A stretch of 64,000 bases of DNA from assembly GCA_009760855.2 (NCBI GenBank), contig WPIO01000028.1, forward strand, positions 4,643,501 to 4,707,500, given 5' to 3'. A program made the position numbers and the translations under genes. A model generated the notes under the pieces. That model was not told the origin of the DNA and searched no databases. It saw nothing but the letters and a program-made list of their open reading frames with translations. The DNA comes from Cristatella mucedo. Lineage: Eukaryota; Bryozoa; Phylactolaemata; Cristatellidae. Below, piece by piece: positions 44,602 to 53,534 of the stretch (positions within the stretch are counted from its first letter, which is position 1; every line of letters begins with the position of its first letter).

Positions 44602-44961
44602 GCACTATACACACTAGGCACATACAGTCAGGCCGTATCCGCTGACCTATCGAGCAGCATTTGAATGTACTTAGTCTTGAGAGTGTGGACATCCTGAAGG
44701 CCCCTGTGTGTCAACGTCAGAAGAAAACGATAGAAATATCCAGCGTAAATGTTGTGGCCAACCAGCAGCCTGCTCCGAGTAATGCCGAGACTGCTGTGGA
44801 AACATGAAATGCGTTCACGACGGCAACAGGACTGAACTTACATGTGCTAATCGAGATATCAGGGGCGATAAGGTGACGATTGTAGCACAAGTACAAGCCA
44901 TAGTTAAAATGCACTACGTTGAAATAGGAAAACCTATGGTTCGGCTTGAGAAGCCAGTTGT

Positions 44962-45640
44962 ATGGTTATAAACGAGAGCAAGGAAATGCTCGTAAAGTCG
45001 ATGTCCAGACATGAGCATACAGGTGATTATACGCGACAACAAGGGAATGCTTTGAACGCACAAGTGTCTGGTACTTTAGCCTTGACTGGCAATGTAAGGA
45101 ACAGACTGGCCGCTCTTCCTGAGTCGGTTACAGTCACTGCAGAGCCTGCGTCTGTCGTATCTTGCTTCGAGACTGCTGCTGTGCAAGCTGTCGAGTTTAT
45201 GGACTGCTGCTCCGATGCTAGCCACGACGCTTTACTTCTCTTCGTGTCTACTGCTGACGGGGTCAACGCTACGAGTAATGCAACTGCGGCTAGCCCTCTT
45301 CGCATGCGAGGTGAGGAACCATGTTTTGACCATTTTTTATGACGTGACAACGCTATAAGCCGCGTGCAAACGTTTAACTCTGACGATGAGGATTGCACAT
45401 TTATCTCTCGGGATGGTGAGCAATGGAGTGACATCGCCATGTGTCACATGCCGCTGCTTTACGCTGACGGAGAAAAACCGCTTGTCCATCTCACAAGCTC
45501 TGCGTTTCCAAGATGACTTATCTTCCGGTTATTTACTTGGAGAAGCTCCTTATTCTTCGCATCATGACGTCTGCGCGGCTTACCCGGCGATGATTCCGTT
45601 GATTTTGCGACTTGCTGTTTGAAGTGCTGTGATCTTCTTA
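44962..45640 (+). pseudogene. Degenerate protein-coding-like region, unidentified
   Basis: Two consecutive + strand frames read like protein. 44962-45342 ends in MRGEEPCFDHFL. After a frame change, about 45348-45512 gives VQTFNSDDEDCTFISRDGEQ and WSDIAMCHMPLLYADGEKPL before a stop. I do not recognise the family. Its position just upstream of an L2-A copy in the same orientation suggests a retroelement ORF1 or an older gene piece. A chance ORF cannot be excluded. Confidence 0.3.
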
Positions 45641-45689
45641 ACCAGGCATGTCAGCCAACTTCGTGCAGCTGCGATCATTCCACAGTTGC

Positions 45690-46660
45690 TGAATCGGCGT
45701 GTCCTAGCAACGAGCGTATTGGAGTTCCTATTCCGATTCGCAGTACAGCTTTGCAAAACTCTGTGACTACGCTTGTCAGTCGTGAGCGTCACAATTTTCC
45801 ACATCATACCACTTCTCGCCAACCTGCAATGGCTCCCAGTCAACCACGCATCGATTTAAAGGTTCTGTCACTCACGTTTAGGTGCTTTAATTTTTTAGCG
45901 CCAGCCTACTTATCACATATACTCACCCCAAACTAGGCATCGTGCCACCCGCTTTTCGGAGTCTAATCATTTACCTATACCTATCAAATCTGTACAAATC
46001 TCAAATCCTTTGGAGTCCGTGCCGTCAGTTCTTATGCTCTCAAAGCCTGGAACTCACTCCAACTTACGTCACGACATCCCCTGACTTGACCACATTTAAA
46101 AATAAATTAAAAACGCATCTATTTATCACAGCATTTATGGGTCCATGTGATTCCTCCTTTGTGTGCTTATGCGTGCTGACAATGTGCATGCTGCCACTAG
46201 CCATTCTTGCATGCCGACCCTATGCATGTCACCCCTAACCATGTTATGCTAGTTGTCATCGATGTATCTATGTATCTCCGTCTGTAACTCCACAAAGTCA
46301 TAAAGACCATGTGGGTGTTACGCAGGAGAGTTTTGCATAGTGCACTCACAGCCTAAGCGGCTTTCGGTACGCATTCGGTAGCCAACAGACGTCGTCTCAC
46401 ACAACATTGAGAAAGTGGGAAGCATAGCAGAGTCAGGAGAGCAGTTGAGGTAGTGAGTAGCATGGAAGTAGCAGCTCAGGACCGCTGAAAAGGATGAGCC
46501 ATAGTCGGCAGTAGGAGAGTAGTTGTTGCTGCGTAAGAAAGTATGCTACCACTATTCATTCGATCTTGCTTCTTTTGCAGCAAATGTAAAGTGCCTACAA
46601 AAAGATTAAGTTATCTGAGGGCGCTATTTCAAATGTATTATTATTGTTATTATTATTAAC
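45690..46660 (+). mobile_element. L2-A LINE 3' part, split by an inverted L2-B copy
   Basis: Diverged ORF sequence (ALQNSVTTLVSRERHNFPHH, MAPSQPRIDLKVLSLTFRCF, NFLAPAYLSHIL) continues to the 3' UTR. The UTR stops after ATGCTAGTTGTCATCGA at 46263. It resumes at GTATGCTACCACTATTCATT (46541) and ends with AAAGTGCCTACAAAAAGATT, the hairpin and (ATT)n at 46660. The two halves fit the uninterrupted copies. Confidence 0.9.
46263..46539 (-). mobile_element. L2-B LINE 3' UTR nested in an L2-A copy
   Basis: On the minus strand it starts TTCTTACGCAGCAACAACTA and ends GGAGATACATAGATACATCG. Its position inside the L2-A UTR shows that L2-B was still moving after this L2-A copy inserted. Confidence 0.9.
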
Positions 46661-47367
46661 CCTAGCTGCTCACTGCATTTTGAATATGTGCCAATGAATG
46701 TAAGCTCCAGCAGCTGTCTGCTGCTGCTGCTGGCCGGTGTTTCTCGGTACCCGCACACTGTTTAGCTGAACGAAAGGGAGAAAAGACTAGATTGCTCAGA
46801 CCACGCAGATAAGGAGAGTGGCAAATCACGGTCACAATCGTTCGTGCAATAGTGCAAAAAGGTCTGCTCTTTCTTGCTTTGCCTGTACTAATCGAGCTCT
46901 AATTTTGAAATTGTTGGCGCTATCTATATATAGGACAGAGCTGCAGCTCTAGACGCTCCCCAGCAGTCCCAAGTGAAGTGCTAACCACCTGGACGAGCGA
47001 TGAAACTGGGGATGCATTGCAGCCCCAGCTCTTTGCGGCGGCACCTGTCGGAATTGATGAAAATCAAGACAATACAGCTACAATGACAGCTGCAAAAAAG
47101 ACTTTTGATAATCCTCCATCTTAATTTATGCTGGGCCTAGCGGGATGGCTAAGCCGAGCACAGACACCTGCCACTGTTTTGTTAGGTTTCATCTATTGGC
47201 GGCTGCCTTAATTTAATGACGGGCAGCGAGACTTCGGCGCCTGACATAAGCTAGATTATGACTGATTATGATTATGACTATATCATTCGCGGTTCCTGGA
47301 CTACAAAGGCTCGGAGCAGCTTTAGTCATAATATGCGATTCCTCGGCATAAAAGCCCAAAGCAAGTA
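46661..47367. other. No gene recognised
   Basis: No motif-bearing ORF or nameable repeat. The CTGCTGCTGCTGCTGG stretch near 46718 is short. Confidence 0.45.
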
Positions 47368-47829
47368 CAGTATTTTACCATGTGTATAAGCCCCTCCCCA
47401 AATTTGTGAACCAATATTTTGGAAAAAAAATATTTTTATTCAATAACTGGATGAACTGAACAATATCAAGAGTCATGATAATCATTAATGTCACTACCAC
47501 TATCTTCTGCATCGGGAATGGTGGTAATGCCTTCTCCATCTTCCTCATTCATATCAAAGGCTTGAAATTTGGTGAAAACTTGGTTACCATCGTTGTCGTC
47601 GTCACTCTCTTCATAGATTGCTCGACTAGTCAGTCATCTGCCGTTCAGTCCGTTGCATTTGCTATGCCACAAATGCATTCAAATACCTGAAATGCATTCA
47701 AAGCAGGTACGTTGTTTAGTTAAATATTAAAGCAAAGCATAAAGTAACTTCCCATGTTTTATGTCCCCTCTCCCTTATCTAACCACAAATTTTGATGGGA
47801 AATGGGGGCTAATACGTGGTAAAATACGG
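47368..47829 (-). mobile_element. pogo/Tc1-mariner-like element with TIRs and TA target duplication
   Basis: The left end reads CAGTATTTTACCATGTGTAT and the right end, inverted, CCGTATTTTACCACGTATTA. Both continue into an AGCCCC block and share AAATTTGTG further in. A TA dinucleotide flanks each end (47366-47367 and 47830-47831), the hallmark target duplication of this superfamily. At 462 bp it is an internally deleted element that kept only the transposase C-terminus. Confidence 0.85.
47473..47628 (-). pseudogene. Acidic C-terminal remnant of a pogo/Tigger-like transposase
   Basis: The minus-strand frame reads AIYEESDDDNDGNQVFTKF, then MNEEDGEGITTIPDAEDSG and SDINDYHDS before a stop. An acidic tail after the DDE catalytic domain is typical of pogo/Tigger-type transposases. 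No catalytic or DNA-binding part remains. The link to that family rests on the TIR/TA context rather than on the residues themselves. Confidence 0.6.
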
Positions 47830-47924
47830 TAATATTTAGGATAGTTCTTGGTTTAGAGCCAATCAGTTCAGCGGTACCATTGGGCATCACGGGGAGAGAC
47901 GCCGTTCGCTACGGCTGCTGCTAG

Positions 47925-48435
47925 ACGCCTGCAGCTCTCCGCGGCTACTGAAAAGACGGCTCTTCGCTGCGGATATGGACTTTTTACGTTAAACTTCGGG
48001 CGCCGTTCGTACCTATGCCCGTTACCCTACCGTCGGTTTATCAGGGTGCATTTGCGCTGCACCTTCTAGTCATTGGTCGCGCTACTCGAGGCTTCCGACT
48101 TCTCGGCTGCTTCCGACGCGTCGCAGAGCGCCGGCTGAATTCCGCGCGCTCGCCCTAAGGACTTTAGTGAGCAGTCGCCGCAGCGTGCGTGTGCAACGGC
48201 TGCTCGACTGCTCGCGAAACGGCGCTCTCGACGGCCCGCTCGCGGGGAACGAAGCGCGCCTCACGGCGGCCGCGGCGGATCTGGGAATCGCGTCGCGGCG
48301 GAACGTGGGAAAATCCAGAGCCGCGTGCGTCCTAGCGACTCGGCGGCGCCTCGGCGCGTCCGCTACAGCGACGGCGTCTTAGACCGAAAGTCGCAAGTGG
48401 CAAGTCTCGGGTCTCCTCCGCCCCCCAACCTCGGG
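47925..48435 (+). promoter_or_regulatory. GC-rich CpG-dense tract, putative promoter or 5' UTR
   Basis: It is much richer in CG than its surroundings, especially at 48080-48380, with spurious ORFs on both strands. It directly precedes the ATG/donor pair at 48436-48459. A copy of repeat X occupies 47930-48040. Function is inferred from composition. Confidence 0.4.
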
Positions 48436-48459
48436 ATGGAGAGCGACAGCTACATGCAG
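48436..48459 (+). CDS. Possible first coding exon of an unknown gene (MESDSYMQ)
   Basis: TCGGGATGG has G at -3 and +4, and the eight-codon frame ends CAG/GTTAGC, a fair splice donor, inside a GC-rich tract. I do not recognise the protein from eight residues and found no matching second exon. It may be chance. Confidence 0.25.
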
Positions 48460-49531
48460 GTTAGCTTCTGAGCCGTCGTCCTTTTATATTGAGCCTACTC
48501 AACCTGGAGCGGTTGGGGTGCTTATTCCAGTCGCTGCAGAGTTTTTATCCTACGCATCGCTGAGCCGGTCACTCCATTCTTCATCCCCGAGCTCTTCACT
48601 CCCGCTCGGCTAAGCTGGCTGAAATGTAAGATCGATGCCGATTCGTCGACTTGGCGGGCTATCGGGCCTGCCGCTGTCGGCGCGGCGGTGGCGCCGGTGG
48701 GTGCAGAAGGGGGCGATGATTATTCTACTTGGACGGGTGAGAAGGAGCAGCGAGGGGAGGACGGCTTCAAGAGAAGGTTTCCACCTGTCGAGAACTTCAA
48801 ACTGTCGAGCCTCCCTGGTAGCAATGCGGCGTGATCATTTGCGCGCTTGTCTGAGTAATTTCCCAGCAAGTTTCTTCTTTGCGATATAACTGCAGCCATT
48901 TCTCAGGAACCGGAAGTGCGTTATCGGAGCAATCACCAGAAAGCGCTGCTCGCGGTCGCTGAGCACCTGCGGCGAGTATCCAAGATAACACGCTACGGCG
49001 CGAGTGCGCTCCTTCGTCGTTCCCGCTCCGCCCAATGGTGGGCGTGATGTTTACGTTGCTTCGCTGAGCGGTCGGCGGCAGCGAATTCGATTGTAGACGC
49101 CGCTATGGAAAGTCTGCACACCGTCGAGAGTCGGCGTCTCGTTTTGCACGCCCTCTGCAGCGGCGCGAGCCCAGCGCTCGCTCTCCGCAAAACCTACAAA
49201 CCCCTCCTACCTAACGTATCAACTGTGTCTTTCCATGAAACATTGAGCGAATACTGCGAGCATTCTGCGTTCATTGGCAAGAATTACACAGTCGGCCAAA
49301 AACGATCAAGTACTGCAACCTGGAGGACCAAATTGCAGGCGACGCAATGAAAGCGACTTCTACCCGCGTGTGAAAATGGCCCCGGGCTAGTGTAGATTGC
49401 AGTGTGCTGCACAAAATTTGCGCTAGCACCTATTTAAAAGTTACTTCCGGCGATTCACGGAAAAAAGTAGACATTCACCGGTCCTTTCAGAGAGCGAGCG
49501 CAGGTTTGTGCGCACCTAAAGTGTGAATGAG
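48460..49531. other. No gene recognised
   Basis: The flank of the LTR element is moderately GC-rich up to about 49190. Overlapping ORFs on both strands lack motifs. Confidence 0.45.
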
Positions 49532-49536
49532 CAAGC
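49532..49536. repeat. Target-site duplication (left), CAAGC
   Basis: The five bases CAAGC lie immediately before the left LTR and are repeated exactly at 53890-53894 after the right LTR. This fits Ty3/Gypsy integrase cleavage. Confidence 0.95.
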
Positions 49537-49891
49537 TGTTGTTTGGTCGCACAGTAGAGAACCAGCCGATGCCCAACACCGACAGTTTATTCCCAATACA
49601 CGGAGCCCTAGAGCGCACGGCTCCCCTCAGCCACTACTCTCACGCGACTCCCCTCCCCTGGTCGACTCCGATGACTCATCGACCACAACGGTGCACCGGC
49701 CGACCCTGATAGTGAATCCACCATCTGGCCACCAGCTGGTTACCGGCCTGTGTCCATACCACATCACAGGCGGACCACAGCTGTGCACCGGCCCCTCTCG
49801 GTGGTGCTTCAAACAGCTCACCAGTGGCTTATCAGACATACAATACATACATACGAACTACATATACATACATACGTACATACTAACTACA
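49537..49891 (-). repeat. 3' LTR of the Gypsy element
   Basis: On the + strand it starts TGTTGTTTGGTCGCACAG and ends with ACTAACTACA; the outermost bases TGT...ACA form the usual short inverted repeat. It differs from the other LTR at the ACAACGG/ACAATGG and TACTAAC/TACGAAC positions. A CATA-rich stretch lies near its end. Confidence 0.97.
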
Positions 49892-49912
49892 CGCTCCCTT
49901 GACCTTAAGGTC
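49892..49912 (-). promoter_or_regulatory. Polypurine tract for plus-strand priming
   Basis: On the minus strand AAGGTCAAGGGAGCG lies directly before the 3' LTR's TGTAG. A purine-rich run there primes plus-strand DNA synthesis in LTR elements. It overlaps the palindrome TGACCTTAAGGTCA. Confidence 0.6.
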
Positions 49913-49969
49913 ACAAATTTGCAGCACCAACACATGTAGCTGCAAGGTACAGAGCAGCAATGAGCAAGC

Positions 49970-52723
49970 CTATCTGGTCAGGACATAGTCATCGTACCGG
50001 CGGGGAAGTGTCACAGCGCGCCTGGGCCGCTGTACTGGTTCAGCTCTGTCCCCTTCAGGTGCAGGGGGCGCCTCTTCCTGCCCTGGTACGAGACGCAAGT
50101 CGGACACATGGTGATGCACACCGTCGATCTCGATTCCCAGGCCCTGGCCCTCACTGGTTACCGTGCCCTCGGGCCACTCGGTCGTGCAACGAGCGCCGGC
50201 AGGCTTCACAAAGACTCGCTGGCCGACCGCATATTGAGTAGTCCTCGGGCCCTGATCTGTCTGTGCTCTGAAGAGGGGGCTTTTCCACTCATAGGAGAAC
50301 AGCCTTCTGCAGGGCACCGATTCCTCGTGCAACCCGGCTGTTGGCGAGATGTTGTACCAATACACCATCATCAGGACGTTCTTGCCCGTGCGAGCCGCCA
50401 TTCCCTTGATCGTCCTGTGGTTTCGCTCAACGATACCGTTGCCGGAGGGTTTATGGGCGCAACGGTATATGGGCTCCACGCCCCAGCGGTCGCAAAGACT
50501 GCGAAAAGCTGTTGAGCGAAAGCTCGCACCGTTGTCCATGAGCAGCTGCTGCGGAGGGCCACGCTCCCTAAAAATTTCGCCCAGATTTTGCACCAAAGAG
50601 TTTTCTCCCTCGTCGGGTATCCGCCTCCAAATAGCGAAACGGCTCGGTCCACAATTTACCACGATCAGATATTGTTGACCCTTGAAATGCGTTACGTCGC
50701 AGGCCAGGCGCTGCCAATTCTCGCTCACATTCAGCACGCCTGGACTCCATGCGACTGCTGCAGGATCGATCGACTTGCAACGAGGGCAGACCTTCACGAC
50801 GGCTTCGATGTCCTTTCGCCGGATAGTAGCTTTCGGGTGGCACATTCTGGCAAGGTACAGTGTCCTTTCAACTCCAAAGTGGTGAAGGCTGTGGAAACTC
50901 TTTAGGTCGACGCCGACCGCCGGCGAAGACGCCTGCTCTGGAACAGCGAGACAGCTTACATTCGCCCTCATCCATTTCTGAGCGACGCGGGTCAGCTGGT
51001 CGGCTTTATTGGTGGATGATCGCACCAGAACTACGGAAGCCTTCAGTCCACACTCCGACACCGTGTCAGCTATCAGTGCTAGCCTGCGTTTGATAAGCGC
51101 CTCTCCCATGCCGTGGGCTCGTACAGGCTTATCTCCAACCAGCAGTGACCGTAGCCATCCGTGAACAGTTGCTGAATCTGTCCGAATCTCCACCTGCCGT
51201 GATGACCAAGCAATGGCCAGATTGAGGCCCTTGATGACAGCCTCCAGCTCAGCAAGATTGATGTGGGCTACATCGTCAGCTTTTCGCAGCCAGGAGGCAT
51301 CCTCGACGATTCTTCCTCCTATATCCAGGCATGTGCCGATAGCAAGGCTGCTGGCATCACACCAGAGGATGCCACTATCCAGATTCGGCACATTCCAAAT
51401 GCCTGAGACTGGATCGTCGGCATGCAATCGCTGCATCAATTCACTCGCCATGGCTATGACATTTTCACCAACGACTGAGTCCCAACCGACATCGCCAGAG
51501 GCTTGCTTTAAGTAACTGCAGGCCGGGAGAAGCCAGCCTGCGATTGGGAAATGCCCGATCAGCTGCCCGCACCACGAAAACAGCTGGCGTCGCGATGGGG
51601 CGTTGGGCAATGCGCTCACCACGTTATCGCGGCGCCAACGAAACTCCTCACCTTCCTTTGGCCTGCACACGCGAAGGCCAAGGACCCTTCCAGCAGCGAG
51701 GCTTTCTGTCGGCTTAGCCTCCAAACCAAATATTCGTAGCAAGTCGATTACCTCACCATTCGAGACGACGCTGTTATTGACAACAATTATTTTCGGGGCG
51801 ACATTAAGTCCGAAACCTAGTCGTGTGAGGCAGTACCGACGGCCTTTGTACTCCACGACCTGATATTGCCAGAGAGCTGGATCAACATGCACCTGCAAGT
51901 ATGCTTTTCGCAGGTCAATTATGCTCACGCTCTCGCCCAGCCGTCGCCACGCTCTGAGCTTAGTGCTACACACATCGCCACCAGCCGTGTGACTCGATAT
52001 AAACTGATTAAGTTCTCGGTAGTCCATCACGGGCCTCACTTTGCCCTTACTTGCCTGTACGACGGCCATTAGAGGGATCAGGCCACCACAATGACCAGCG
52101 AACGGCTGCAACCAGCCTTCCTTGATCCACTCTTCCACCTCCTTTTCGTAGTCGCCACGAATTTCCTCTCCCACATGATATGAAGCGACATGGTTCGTCA
52201 ATTGGGGGACGACACAACGATTCGTCCACTCCCACTTGACTGACCAGCGCCCCCGATGGAAAACTGCCTTAAAGTCCTTGTCCTCAATCAGTACGTCAGC
52301 GGCCGACGATGCTACAGCACGTTTGACACTAGGAGACGCCACTACTGCTGCCTCGGAACGGTGTGCTGGCTCTGGAACTCTCCTTTGGCACATGAACTCA
52401 ACATGACCAGCGGAAGGATCGATAATCACGCCGCCTAGGAGTTCAATGGCATCCTTACCGAGTAGTAACCCGAAACCAGGAAGAACATCTGACACAAGGC
52501 AGTCCAGCACTATGGTTCGTCCGCAGAGGGCTACCGTAGCGACGCACGTGGATTTGCAGACAGCCGTGGCGCTATTCATCATCACGACCTCCTTACACGC
52601 TCGCCTCACCCTCGCAGGGTCCGCAAGCGTCGCCGAAATGATGGACCTCGAGCACCCAGTATCCACGAGCGCAGACGCCTCGGAGTTTTCGATGAGGACA
52701 TGTACCGAAGGAAGGCGCGCCAT
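49970..52723 (-). CDS. Gypsy pol polyprotein (protease, RT, RNase H, integrase), RT catalytic box deleted
   Basis: The frame is 917 codons from its first ATG and open upstream to the frameshift site. The aspartic protease has LVDTGCS (Asp-21). The reverse transcriptase has KVRPVMDYRELN, motif A SIIDLRKAYLQV (Asp-270) and LTRLGFGLNVAPKI. It then jumps at residue 312 to IVVNNSVVSNGEVIDLL, with no YxDD box, so an in-frame internal deletion removed the polymerase active-site pair. RNase H shows WCDASS (Asp-455), LAELEA (Glu-493), RTDSAT (Asp-516) and NKAD (Asp-575). Integrase has a zinc-binding HSLHHFG / CPRCK pair. Its DDE triad is Asp-676 (CDVTHF), Asp-730 (LMDNGAS) and Glu-766 (GIVERN), with the classical 35-residue gap between the last two. 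All domains but the RT could fold, so the product cannot reverse-transcribe by itself. Confidence 0.96.
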   Translation of the reverse strand: MARLPSVHVLIENSEASALVDTGCSRSIISATLADPARVRRACKEVVMMNSATAVCKSTCVATVALCGRTIVLDCLVSDVLPGFGLLLGKDAIELLGGVIIDPSAGHVEFMCQRRVPEPAHRSEAAVVASPSVKRAVASSAADVLIEDKDFKAVFHRGRWSVKWEWTNRCVVPQLTNHVASYHVGEEIRGDYEKEVEEWIKEGWLQPFAGHCGGLIPLMAVVQASKGKVRPVMDYRELNQFISSHTAGGDVCSTKLRAWRRLGESVSIIDLRKAYLQVHVDPALWQYQVVEYKGRRYCLTRLGFGLNVAPKIIVVNNSVVSNGEVIDLLRIFGLEAKPTESLAAGRVLGLRVCRPKEGEEFRWRRDNVVSALPNAPSRRQLFSWCGQLIGHFPIAGWLLPACSYLKQASGDVGWDSVVGENVIAMASELMQRLHADDPVSGIWNVPNLDSGILWCDASSLAIGTCLDIGGRIVEDASWLRKADDVAHINLAELEAVIKGLNLAIAWSSRQVEIRTDSATVHGWLRSLLVGDKPVRAHGMGEALIKRRLALIADTVSECGLKASVVLVRSSTNKADQLTRVAQKWMRANVSCLAVPEQASSPAVGVDLKSFHSLHHFGVERTLYLARMCHPKATIRRKDIEAVVKVCPRCKSIDPAAVAWSPGVLNVSENWQRLACDVTHFKGQQYLIVVNCGPSRFAIWRRIPDEGENSLVQNLGEIFRERGPPQQLLMDNGASFRSTAFRSLCDRWGVEPIYRCAHKPSGNGIVERNHRTIKGMAARTGKNVLMMVYWYNISPTAGLHEESVPCRRLFSYEWKSPLFRAQTDQGPRTTQYAVGQRVFVKPAGARCTTEWPEGTVTSEGQGLGIEIDGVHHHVSDLRLVPGQEEAPPAPEGDRAEPVQRPRRAVTLPRRYDDYVLTR

Positions 52724-52777
52724 AACGGAGGGGAAAGCACCGGCGCAGTAATGCGTGCTCTCCCCTACTCGTTTTTT
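52717..52777 (-). promoter_or_regulatory. -1 programmed ribosomal frameshift signal with H-type pseudoknot
   Basis: On the minus strand the gag frame reads CCA-AAA-AAC-GAG-TAG. A-AAA-AAC (52771-52777) is a canonical slippery heptamer in the right phase, and pol is exactly in the -1 frame. Five nucleotides later an 11-bp stem forms between GGGGAGAGCAC (52755-52765) and GTGCTTTCCCC (52730-52740), with one G-U pair. The loop GCGCC (52742-52746) is complementary to GGCGC (52717-52721) downstream, making stem 2. This should set the gag to gag-pol ratio. Confidence 0.85.
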
Positions 52778-53493
52778 GGCCAGTTTGGTACGACGGCCCG
52801 ATCCGAGCAGTTAGCAGCGAGATGTTGAATGCTCCCACAGACGTAGCAGTGTCTCCCGCGACCACGGCGAGCCGCTTTAGAAGGACAATCACGGCTTAAG
52901 TGCCAAACAGCCTTGCACAGGAAACACACATCTCTGTTAGTCGGTGCCTGGGGAGGCCATACCGAACGAGAACCGGATGCGAAGCAACTTTCTGCCGCCT
53001 TCGGAATGCTGACGCTCGCCTTTACTATGACGTGAGCCTTCTCGACAAGAACATCTGCAGGCATTTCCGCGAGGTTGCATGAGGCTTGGAGGTGCCTCTT
53101 TGCGGCCTCCGGCAGCCCAGCGACAAAGGCGCATTTGACAAAATCACCGGCCACCAGCCTAGCCAACCGATTCAAGTCCGCCTAAAAGCCATCCACATTT
53201 TCACCTTCAGCAAGGCGACGCGAGGCGAATTCCTCGTAGGTATCGAAGCGATTCGGCGAGAATGCTGCCAGCAGCGCTTTTCTTACCGTGGCGTAGTCTT
53301 CCTTAGCCGCCTCGGGGCCGCCATCGTAGACCGCATATGCCACACGTGTAAGGAATAGCGGTAGGAAATTTTGCAAGTCATCAACTCCTTGCATCTTGGC
53401 CAATCTTTCGAACCGATTTATCCATTCAGCGAAGTCTCCGTTGCCGTCGAATTGCGAAATTTTTGCTTCCATCAGTTGTACTTTCAGACTCAT
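52765..53493 (-). pseudogene. Gypsy gag (capsid and nucleocapsid) with one in-frame stop
   Basis: The frame starts at MSLKVQLMEAKISQF (an alternative Met is at 53472) and contains the retrotransposon gag core FAEWINRFERLAKMQG and RLAEGENVDGF. A TAG (53182-53184) interrupts it. The same frame then continues through LNRLARLVAGDFVKCAFVAG to two CCHC zinc knuckles, CFLCKAVWHLSRDC and CYVCGSIQHLAANC, which package RNA in this family. It ends PNWPKNE at the frameshift site. Only the single stop breaks about 240 codons. Confidence 0.93.
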
Positions 53494-53534
53494 CTTTATA
53501 TGGACCGCACAGTCGCTCCCGCCGAGAAATAGCT

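Noticed and set aside
48082-48382. Arg/Ala-rich ORFs on both strands
   Set aside because: They are compositional artefacts of the CpG-dense tract.
50108-50515. Plus-strand ORFs across the Gypsy pol region
   Set aside because: They are shadows of the 917-codon minus-strand pol frame.
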